Of a stretch of 64,000 bases of DNA, positions 1 through 9,800 are shown piece after piece. Below the pieces are notes generated by a model that made no database searches, had not been told where the DNA came from, and saw only the letters and a list, made by a program, of their open reading frames with translations. The translations under genes and the position numbers were made by a program. The DNA lies in NCBI GenBank assembly GCA_029948255.1, contig JALIZF010001014.1, forward strand, positions 1 through 64,000. The letters are read 5' to 3'. Origin of the DNA: Telmatactis stephensoni. Its lineage: Eukaryota; Cnidaria; Anthozoa; Actiniaria; Isophelliidae. Positions within the stretch are counted from its first letter, which is position 1; each line of letters opens with the position of its first letter.

Positions 1-92
1 ATTGTACTTTAAGTTTGTACTAAATTAGTATTCATTATTATATTACACTCATCAGTCATTAGATAGATTCTAGAAGGGGAAACACGGTCTAC

Positions 93-2429
93 TCATCTCC
101 TAATTCTACATATTTGATGACGTATATCAGCTCTCAAGGAGGAATAGATAATGGGATTGGAAAACAAAGAGATGTATACCACTAAGGCTGTACCAGTTAT
201 CACGTTGGCAGAATATCTAGCTCCGGCAAATGCAATCAGACCTCTTGTAACTACATATGGACTCCAGCTAAAGAGGAAGATGAAGACGATGGCGATGGAT
301 ATCTTAGCAAGTTTGATCTCTGAAGCTAAAAGGAGAAAAAGAACAAATGGACTTTATCAGAAAGATACAATCGAACCGCTCTGCAATGGCCAGATTAAAA
401 TTAACATTGTTATATACCAACTGCATGTCAAAGTCAATTTTTTCCGTGCTCTGATTGGGCGAGAGCGCATCACGTGAACGTCAACAAATTTTACTGTTTC
501 CCCAGCAACAACTCTCAGCGGGCAACAGTGAGTTTTATTGACCGGTAATAACAAAACCAGAAGTTGATTGAGCTTTGAAGGCGCGTTTTTGGCAGCGTGC
601 GTTTACAAATTCTTTCATTCGGACATTGCATGAGGCAAAACTCGTGTTTATTGCCAAACTTTTTAGACCAATATACAACATTTATTCCGAGAAAAAGATG
701 ATAACCAGCCAGAAACGTCACCAAAAGAGCTGCAACAATTCTCCGAAAAACTAGTGTGTGAAAAAAGGTCAGTTTTGTGTGAATTTTGATTAAAAACTTT
801 AACTATAGGCAGCGACGTTTGCTTTTTATTTTATTCTTTGACAGCTGGTATATAACAAAACACTTACTGACTGGGACCTCGGGAAAGCAGTATGTTTTGT
901 GGTCCCTCGACCGCTGATGTTTCCTCAAGCTCGCTTCGTGAACATCAGCAGTCTCGGGACAAAAACATACTGTTTCCCTCGGTCCCAGTCAGTAAGTGTG
1001 GTATTCTGGAGCGGTGGCCGTTGTACATAAGAGATTTTAATAGAAAGTAACTCGGCTAGATGGATTGGATCGATATGGTCGGGGACCGGAAAAGGGCCGA
1101 GTTGCTGGGAAAGGTGGTAGTTTGTGCGCTAGGACTCGCCGGGAAAACGTGCCTTACTGATATAAACCCATTTTCAAAGGTTGTGGGACCAGATGCCTTA
1201 AATCAACACGATCACGGACCGAAAGTTGGGTAGTTTAAAACTTCTAACCGCAAATGCAAATTCGTGTCGTTTCGAACCATTTCAGAAAATGATGTATAAG
1301 CGCAAAATTCATATTGTTTCAGTTCAGTGTCCAGCAAGGTCATCTAGTTCTTTCTATTCTGCAAGGAGACTGAGAAGGTCCAAACGATGGCAGACCCTTT
1401 TCCCAAACCTAGGCTGCCCTCAAATGATTTAGCAGGAATATTCTCCAATTAATGCATTTAGCAGTAGAGGGTTGGTTTTCAATATATAGTAGTTTAAAGC
1501 TAAGGAAAGGAAAAGAAACCATTAAAAAAGAAACCTAGGGGCGAATTTGTAAAAAATGAAAAACTTGTGAAAGGAAAAAATATGAACTCGATCGTACTGA
1601 AGCAGGCAATGTTCTTAGTTCTTAGTTCTTAGAGGATTGCGACCAAACTATTTAGAATTCAGTGTTCAGTCCATATACATTTAGCGTGTAGTCTCTTTTT
1701 ACCTTTCTTGATCTCTTTTAATTTCGTCTGACTGTCTGTCGAATCATCTTCAGGGCATATTCTTGTATGGGTCAGCATTTCTTTATTTTGAGTACGAACC
1801 AAGTGCACTGTCCACGAGCAGAGTCCAACAAGCAAAATAAACGGAATGACAAAATAGCAAAACAGCAAATACATGTTGAGAGCCAACGTGTTCTTTTCCC
1901 ATGGGAAACCACAAGCCAAAGTTTCCTTGTCGAACTCCACTTTAGTAAAAAAGTAAGAAAAGACGAAGAACAACGCGCTGTGAACCCATGGGTATCCAAT
2001 CATGAACCTTCTAACTCTTGATGTCATGCGAATAGAGTATTGTAGAGGGAATCCAAGAGCGAAAAAACGATCAATGCTCAACATCACCATTGTCAGAACT
2101 GAAACGAAAAACAAGGTGTATGTAGCAAGTCCACCGATTGTGCATAGCAGACCACCATCGCTGATAAGACCGACATCAATGACCGTCGATAGCTGATAAT
2201 TCAATGGAAAAATAGCAGTCAAAAAGTCAGCCATGGCAAGGCTCATGATCAACTTGTTGGCAAAGCGAGAACGAAGTTGTTCGTTTCTTAGAAGCGCGAA
2301 AATCAGCAGAGAGTTTCCACAAACACTTAGAACAACGACGAGAATCATAAAGAAGGATAATGTTATTATAGCAGTAGTTGTTCGATGAAATTGGTGTAGC
2401 GCGCTGGTATTAGTAATATTCTCCATCAT
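93..2429 (-). CDS. GPCR A: class A rhodopsin-like receptor, two exons
   Basis: Seven-transmembrane class A receptor, 317 aa, expected at the plasma membrane; ligand unknown. Exon 1 is 1703-2429 and carries TM1-TM5. It ends at G|GTAAAA in phase 1. Exon 2 is 93-319, follows a cttcag acceptor, completes the codon and carries TM6-TM7 to a TGA at 93-95. Visible class A marks are N39 in TM1 (GN), D68 in TM2 (LAMAD), C96 at the top of TM3 with C173 in the second extracellular loop, a D-R-F (120-122) in place of DRY, and N297-P-I-I-Y in TM7. The N-terminus has two sequons (NIT, NTS). TM6 reads F-S-W-S-P, so the Cys of the usual CWxP toggle motif is Ser. The cytoplasmic tail after NPIIY is only about 16 residues. 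TM3 lacks the aminergic Asp and TM7 lacks the opsin Lys, so it is an orphan. Paralog of receptors B and C. No poly(A) signal is seen before the window edge. Confidence 0.88.
320..1702 (-). other. Intron of GPCR A
   Basis: This 1383-bp phase-1 intron separates TM5/ICL3 from TM6. Its only recognisable structure is the foldback at 864-1000. A short direct repeat of gttctta occurs near 1613-1630. No other exon is supported. Confidence 0.8.
864..1000. repeat. Foldback (MITE-like) element, about 137 bp
   Basis: The ends are inverted copies of one another: acttactgactgggacc at the left and ggtcccagtcagtaagt at the right. The interior continues the stem (gtatgttttgt versus acaaaaacatac, and gctgatgtt versus aacatcagc). 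This is a near-complete hairpin, typical of a non-autonomous DNA transposon. It sits inside the intron of GPCR A. Confidence 0.75.
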
Positions 2430-2570
2430 TTTTTGTGAGTAAATCTCGAGTCAACTAGTTGTCAGAGAAGTTACTACCCGTGCTCGCGTACTGCTCCACT
2501 TCGTTTAGCCTTGTAGCACCCTATGGATAGCTGTGAAGCCTGTTGATCCTTGCGCAGTGTGGCCACGGTA

Positions 2571-3190
2571 CTATCTTGATCTCAAAGTCAGTAACACGGT
2601 TGTTTGCCCATGCAACGCCGGGGTTGTTAGCTACCAATATTTCAGTTTCCGTAACAAGTGCCGTATAATTTTCTATCTTGATCTCAAAGTCAGTAACACG
2701 GTTATTTGCCCATGCAACGGGTTGTTATAAGCTACCAATATTTCAGTTTCCGTAACAAGTGCCGTATACTTTTCTATCTTGATCTCAAGGTCAGTTACAC
2801 GGTCGTTTGCCCATGCAACACCGGGGTTCAGTTAATTTTAATTTGTTAGCTACCAATATTTCAGTTTCCGTAACAAGTGCCGTATAATTTTCTATCTTGA
2901 TCTCAAAGTCAGTAACTCGGTCGTTTGCCCATCAGACGGGTTGTTAGCTACCAATATTTTAGTTTCCGTATCAAGTGCCGTATAATTTTCTATCTTGATC
3001 TCAAAGTCAGTAACACGGTTGTTTGCCCATGCAACGGGCTGCTAGCTACCAATATTTCAGTTTCCGTATCAAGTGCCGTATAATTTTCTATCTTGATCTC
3101 AAAGTCAGTAACTCGGTCGTTTGCCCATACAACGGGTTGTTAGCTACCAATATTTCAGTTTCCGTAACAAGTGCCGTATAATTTTCTATG
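2571..3190. repeat. Minisatellite, about six copies of a roughly 98-115 bp unit
   Basis: The phrase ctatcttgatctcaa recurs at about 2573, 2674, 2776, 2891, 2989 and 3088. Each is followed by agtcagtaacacggt, gtttgcccat, taccaatatttcagtttccg and gtgccgtataattttctat. Units differ by small indels; one copy carries an extra ttaattttaatttg. The array lies about 140 bp upstream of the GPCR A start codon and may reach its promoter. It does not encode a convincing protein. Confidence 0.9.
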
Positions 3191-3620
3191 AGGGTCTTCA
3201 ACTTGGACCTCTAACTAAAGGACAAACTGATAGTAGACCTTGCGTTCTTTCCCCTTTCGATCGATTACAACGGTACTATTTATGGATTCAGATGCGCACT
3301 TGCTAAATTGCTGATTGGTCGATTCTTGCTTCATATAATCCAAGCCAGTTTCGAGTCTATTGTCAAAATGGAACGCTGCATGGTTTCGAAAGTAGAATAA
3401 TTACCAGAATCATCAAAAATCAGTAGTCGAAAGAAAAAGCAGACAATGGCTATATAGTAAGTCAGTTGTTAATTAATTGATTTATTTTGAAGTGATAATA
3501 ATCAAAAGCGATTAGTCACGGTCGTAAAACGGCTCTTTTGGACATTGCATTTCGTCTTAATTTCTTTGACAGATTTTTTGTAGACACTTATGTATTCTTA
3601 GACTCTTTTCAGCCTTTGGA

Positions 3621-3824
3621 TTAATTAAAAGCCCTTTTCCTTGTACGAAACTTATAATTGCTCTCTACAAAGAGTTTGAGTGCCCACTCGGATGGGAAGA
3701 GATAAAATATTTCCAACAGATCATCACCCGTCTCTTGGATCATCACACAGATATTCTTGTCAGTTTTCCTTACAATGAAATTCATATCATCTTTCGGTTT
3801 CCCACTATAGAATTCCCCGATCAA
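3621..3824 (-). pseudogene. Orphan coding-like ORF, 67 codons
   Basis: The minus strand is open for 67 codons, with amino-acid composition that looks more protein-like than its surroundings (residues such as K-P-K-D-D-M-N-F, and F-P-S-E-W-A near the middle). An attctatag acceptor-like site lies at its upstream side, so it could be a terminal exon or a retroelement remnant. No upstream partner exon was found between 3850 and 6870, and no family was recognised. It may be chance. Confidence 0.2.
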
Positions 3825-4257
3825 TAATTAGCTGATAGCATCATCGACGTTTTTAATATTAATTTTAAATAAAAACAAGAAAAAACAAGAAAGCCCATTT
3901 TTTTTGTGTTTCAAGTGTTATCACCAACCGTGAAGAACCTAAGCTTATGTATTTAAACATTGTGAATCCATCACATTGTTGACATATAAGTTATGGAAAA
4001 TTAAAGAGTATTTTTATTCGCATAGTAATTGTTCTTAACTGCCTGTCTGTCATTCTAAGGAAAACTAATTGAAAAGCAACAAAAGAAAGTCAATCGTTGT
4101 ATAATAAGTTGAATGAAGAAATATGAATTTTGATTTTCCTTCTATAGATTTTAACATTTGACTGGTGAATATAAATAACATAATATTTACACTTTTAGCT
4201 TCCTGAACATGTTGGTCTTTTGTTTACTGTTGTTGTCAGCCATTAGGTCTAGTTCGC

Positions 4258-4532
4258 CGATATACACCTGTTTCAAAAAAGGTTGTCCGAGAGCTAAAGG
4301 CGACAGGGGATAGGAGATAGGTCATTCCACTATTCACGGTTGGGTTTCAGTTTCTATTTGTTTTTAATAAGACAACAATCAGACATTCAAATCCAATGCT
4401 CGGAGCAAAACGAACGGGAATAACGAAGCTATTTTTAAAACTTCTTGATTACTTTGGAGTTTAAATGACCTATCTCCTGTCGCCTATCGCCTTTAGCTCT
4501 GACAACCTTTTTTGAAACAGGTGTATATTGAT
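4258..4532. repeat. Foldback element, about 275 bp
   Basis: Left arm atatacacctgtttcaaaa, followed by aggttgtccgagagctaaag, is matched in inverse by ctttagctctgacaacct and tttgaaacaggtgtatat at the right. The inner arms (gataggagataggtcat versus atgacctatctcctgtcgcc region) also pair. It is a MITE-like hairpin. The motif aggttgtcc also occurs in the terminal repeat of the foldback at 33,901-34,157. Confidence 0.75.
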
Positions 4533-4646
4533 CTCAGGTGTATATTGAAACTATAGCTGATTACGCAAACATCGTCATTTGCTTCTTGAAAATTATAATC
4601 TTTATATTATACCAAGAGAACATAAATTATACATATATAAGGTGAA

Positions 4647-4772
4647 AATTGAAGGATTCTTAAAATGATGAATTATAATTCCTACACTGCGAGCAGAGGC
4701 AATTTTCCTCCGTCTTCTACGAAGAAAATTGCCTCTGCTTGCAGGGTACATCATTTCAAGAATCCTTTAGTA
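4647..4772. repeat. Short foldback element
   Basis: The arms gaaggattcttaaaatgatg and catcatttcaagaatccttt are inverted, with an inner perfect stem gaggcaattttc / gaaaattgcctc. This is MITE-like. Confidence 0.75.
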
Positions 4773-5041
4773 TTTTTCTCAACTCAGTTGTATACCGTAA
4801 AGATTTTACACAACATTATCCTTTCAAGTCATCAAACATTGAAGCTGAGACTGAAATGGGTTGTACGTGGATACATGAGCAATAATTAGATTTTCATTTT
4901 GTATCTCATGCATACATTCGCTGCATAAATGCATCTGGAAAAGCAACATATTTAATCTCAGCTGCTGTTTGAGACGTCCACGTCCACTCAGTTCTCCAAA
5001 AACAACTGATTCCCTGAAGTTCATTTTGGTATGTACGCCGG

Positions 5042-6640
5042 GGAGGTCACAAGCCTACGCGACTAGACCCAAAAGTAGCATGGGTAGTAGAGCGAGTTCG
5101 TATAACCCATGTTTTAAATGCTAATGAGTTGCTTGTATGCTAATGTGGGCACTAAGCCATTTCATGAAAGAAACACAAGTATAACAATTTTACGCGCAAG
5201 ATAAATCCTATTTTCAATAAATTACACTTTTTTGACAAACCTGGAAGGTGTTCTTTAATTCCTTAACTTTCTCTCTCCGCTTTTGCTGTTGTCTTTTCGC
5301 TACTTCACCCGCCCGCTTTTGTTTTGGCTGATAGCTGTCGCTTTTGTTGGTAACGCTTAGAACGTTGAAACGAGCGATGCGGGACCGGTTCGGACCATAA
5401 CAACACAGCAAATTACGATACAGCGGTGAAAACTGATCGACAAAGGAGAATAGAAACAACAACGGGCATCTGCTAGCAAGTTAGGCGCTGTTTAATACAC
5501 CCTGAAACTTTTATCTGAAACTTGTCTCGATCGCCGATGCGAGACGATTTTCATAAAGGGTGTTACACGCTGAAATTTCGTTCTGAAACTTGTTTGCGAC
5601 ACGTTTGTGTTGCAGGAGTAGAAAGTTGTTCTACTTTTCGTGAAACCATCTCGTGAAACCGAACCGGGGAAAGTTTCGGCTAAATATTAGACCTTTTTGC
5701 CGTAACACTATTTTCCAACTTCGTGCATCTTGAAACAAAGAACTACATCGTAGATTGTGCGGAACGTGGACTTCTTTTGCTTGAAATAAAACTTCCCTTT
5801 GTCTTCAAATGAGGAAGACATTAATATGGCTCCAAGTTCTGTTGCTCGGAGCCTTATTAATATGCGTTCTTGATTGGAAGACAAAGGGAAGTTTTACTTC
5901 AAACAAAAGAAGTTCTCATTCCGCACATTCCACGCTACAGTTCTTTGTTTCAAGATGCACGAAGTTGGAAAATAGTGTTACCGGGAAACGGTCTACTGAC
6001 CATGTTACACGGTGCAAGGCGTTGTGAAACTTGTCTCGTAACGGCGATTGAGGCAAGTTTCAGAGGAAAGTTTCAGCGTGTAACAGCGCCTTTCCATATG
6101 TATGTTATTTTATAGGTGTTAGATGACTGAATTAAAGAACACCTTGGTCAAAAAAGTGTAATTTATTGAAAATTGGATTTATCTCGCAAGTAAAAATAAA
6201 GCAACATACGCAACTCAGTAATTGGCATTTATCACCGAGGTGTGAGAAAAGACAAGCACTGCTAATGAGCAGTAGCACTAATGAGTCTGCGTATGTTGCT
6301 TATGCTTATGCTTATGTCACTAGTGAAAACTATACTTGTGTTTCTTTCATGAAATGGCTCAGTGCCCACATTAGCATACAAGCAGAGCTCATTAGCATTT
6401 AAAACATGGGTTATACGAACTCGCTCTAGTAGCAAAACTTCTACTCTCTTGTCGGCTTGGGTTTTGATTTTAACATTAGCAAATGAAGTTCTTTAATGTA
6501 CGAGGTCAAGCCCGGGGAAGCTGAATTTGATGTCGTGTGGATATTCATGTGGTTTTATTTATCTATTTATTTTTAACTTCTATCCATACTCCCTTTCGGG
6601 TGAGTCGCGTAGACTTCGTACCCACAACGTTTATTGAAAT
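5042..6640. mobile_element. Large foldback transposon, about 1.6 kb, centred near 5848
   Basis: Long inverted arms can be followed almost continuously from the centre (cattaatatggctcc / ggagccttattaatatg, 5817-5860) outward. Pairs include cctttgtcttc / gaagacaaagg; tgcatcttgaaacaaagaac / gttctttgtttcaagatgca; attacacttttttgac / gtcaaaaaagtgtaat (5220 and 6148); and aacccatgttttaaatgcta / tagcatttaaaacatgggtt (5105 and 6394). Outermost, aagcctacgcgactagaccc at 5051 pairs with gggtgagtcgcgtagactt near 6600. No transposase is encoded, so it is non-autonomous. A shortened relative lies at 31,283-31,560. Confidence 0.8.
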
Positions 6641-6759
6641 AGGTGTAAGTTCGGTGGTCTTGAAAGTCAACATGCAAATTAGCTATAATATGGACTAAAC
6701 AGGTAGTTATGCATTTTGCATGAGCGAATCAAGAAAAAATAGGCCTCGCAACACCATTT

Positions 6760-6765
6760 TTTATT
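6760..6765 (-). terminator. Poly(A) signal for GPCR B
   Basis: The minus strand reads AATAAA about 110 bp past the GPCR B stop codon, a normal distance for a 3' end. Further AATAAA matches lie near 6550. Confidence 0.5.
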
Positions 6766-6874
6766 GTACTGGCGATGTCATTTTGGTATTGAAAACTGAA
6801 GATTATTTAGGAAAAACTCAGTTTTAATCCAGTGAATAACTTTGTTGTCTATTTCATGCATTATATAGGTACTA

Positions 6875-9800
6875 TTAAAAAGTAGCCATTGATTGTTTTG
6901 ATTCAGGTAGTTCATTTACAACACTGCCATTCTCCTTCGTACTAGCCGACCCAGCCACATGAATTCTGGTAGGTGGCGAAGGCACGAGATTTCTGAAAAT
7001 CTTTCCACAGCAGAAAACACTGAGCATTGCTCTTCGCAAATCAGCACGTAAAGACGAATAAATAATTGGATTTACAAACGATGAAGCATGGACTGACCAG
7101 GCTGCCGCGGACATTATTCCCGAGGAGAGACTGAACCCAGCGAAGTCTAAAGTCCTGGTAACAACATACGGGGACCAGCACACAAGAAACACGAAGACGA
7201 TGACAATGGACACTTTGGCAAGCTTGGATTCAATTGTTGCTGAAAATAGAAGATCAAAATTTTAGGAAATGCGATGGTGATTGATTGAATCATTATTTAA
7301 CAAAGGTCTAATTGATAAGCATAGGACGTGTGAAGGACCCATGACAAAAAAGGTCAAATAGTGAAAGGCTTTCTCCTAACACTTCTTTCATGTTCTGATC
7401 GATTCCCCAGTGCTCTAAGGCCCCGTCCACACCGAACGCTTGTGTGTAAACGCTTAAATTTTTGATCGTGGACAGGTGGACATGTTTTGTCCACACGAAA
7501 ACACTCCGGCATCGTTTCCAATGTAAACGCTCATTTTTGAAAATACACCGGCTTCACAGTGACTTTTCGGCTCATCTATCGTTTCCCTATGGACAGTCGT
7601 AACGGGATGTATTTTTTGAAAAAAAAAAAGGGTAAAAATGGCCTCCAATATACGGCGCACGTTTATTAGTACCAAGGATCCACGAGGCCGTTTTCGCAGT
7701 GTTTCCAACTTTTTTTGGTGTGGACGGCAAAAACGAAGTGAAATGATCATGTGGACAGAGAACTTTTTAGTCGTTTACATTTACATAAAATAAAAACGTT
7801 TCCGTGTAAACGGGGCCTAAGGCTACGTTTATATGGGTTTTCAAATTTCAGGTTCTCATTAGTATGGACGGAACCTAAATTGTACATTGCGCATGCAGGC
7901 CAACGTCACGCGCGCGTTTTCTATTTCGTAAAAAATCAGTTTGCATTTATTTTGCCTAAATCGCTAAATAATAGCCAATATTATTATATACCCTTTTCGA
8001 TACGCGCGCTCTGATTGGCTGACAGCTGTGCTTTATCAGAGAATGCGCGAATTCCGTGCGCGCGCACCTTTTGAATTCTTTAGGAAAGAATCGAACTTTT
8101 TCTCTCGAATATTTACTTAAACATATATAATAAAACAAATAGAACATCTTTTTCCGTGCTCCATTCACGGAAAAAGCTGTTCTATTTCTTAAATACAGAA
8201 TAATACATCTCGGCATTTTTGAATGAATAAATAAATGGATAAATGAATAGCTGCGGTACTTTATCATCGTCAACAATCTGGTAATCCCTTCTGTGCAATA
8301 TATATAGTGAGTCATATTGCAAAGTGATTATATATATATGACTTCAATAGTTAAAGAACTGCATGATCTCAGCACGGCCTGCATGAAACAACAGGTTTTG
8401 ATAAAACTGAAATTATTACATATATCATTTAGTTATCTTGGCCCTCACAAGCCAGTTTGGGATTCCCAAATCTCAGTCTACCAACAGCTCGCTAAGGCGG
8501 TAACTTCTATTGTATATTTTTAGACTTAAAAGAATCCAACTCGTTTCATTTCTATTGTTCTCGTTATCACTATTATCATTATTATCACTATTATCACTAT
8601 TAAAAGAAACCAACTCGTGTCATTTCTAGAGTGATTTTCATCGGACTGTGAAACAATTACTAATAGTCAGTGTTTAATAGTGTCTAATAGTTGTATTGCA
8701 ACAAAAGAAAACAATGGTTGCAGAGTCTATTAGTGTCTATTAGCTTAGTAACTATTTCACAGTCCGGTGAAAATCACTCTATTGTTCTCGTTATCACTAT
8801 TATCATTATTATCACTATTATCACTATTAAAAGAAACCAATTCGTGTCATTTCTATTGTTCTCGTTATCACTAACACTATCCTTTTTCACCAATAAACTA
8901 GCCAGTGTCCCATGGCCTTAAACTAAATCAATATTAATATCTAATTATATAGTTATGCATTTTTAGAAAATTTCATAGTTTGAAATAATTTAGCATATTT
9001 CTTAGTATTTAATTTTTTTGTATATTTAACATTTTTACGATTTAGACGTCCCTATTGGAAATCAGTATATATTTATGTTTAATATAGGTTAGCGTCTTTA
9101 AATAAAGTTGATCTCATCTCTCTCATCTCATCAGTATTAAGTACTGGAAAACTTTGTTCCGATTCCGCTTAATCGGAAAACCCTTGAAATACCGTCAATT
9201 TTTATTATATGAACTTGAATACCATTAACACTTTGCACTATATCTTGCAGATGTGTTTTTCACAAGCTCTCTTAAGCTCTTAATATAATTCACCGTTTAA
9301 CTCGGTAAAATAATTTTCAATCTAATCGTATCGAGTGGAGCAAGATTAGAAAAAGGAAATACGTGAAAACTGAAGTTTTAAACTCGTATTGTAGTCAATC
9401 AGTTGCAATTAGGACTTAGACTTTGGAAGGGCTTAATAAAGAACAGCCGAAATCTTTGCATCGCGACCAGCAAATTAGTACCAGTTTGAACTGTGAATAT
9501 AATTTTGATATTTTTTTCATTACTTAAAGTTCAATGAATATCCGACTTTACTAAAGCTGATGTTTATACAGAAGACGATTTGCAACGATCATATTTCGTG
9601 TAACGCCGGTACATCTTGAGTCAAATTCGTTTTGTTGTTGTTGCAATTTTGTTTACTTCACAGGAGCAAGGATGGCACAGTTGGTTAGTGCGCGGTCTTC
9701 GGTACAAGAGGTCCAGAGTTCGATCTCAGGATCTCACATCCTTGTTTCAACGTCTTTCCTTTCTGTGTAGCTTAAATTTTAAAGTAGCTTTAAATACCCT

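Noticed and set aside
9668..9745. Functional tRNA gene
   Set aside because: A- and B-box-like sequences are present, but I could not fold a full cloverleaf with paired acceptor stem; a SINE head is the simpler reading.
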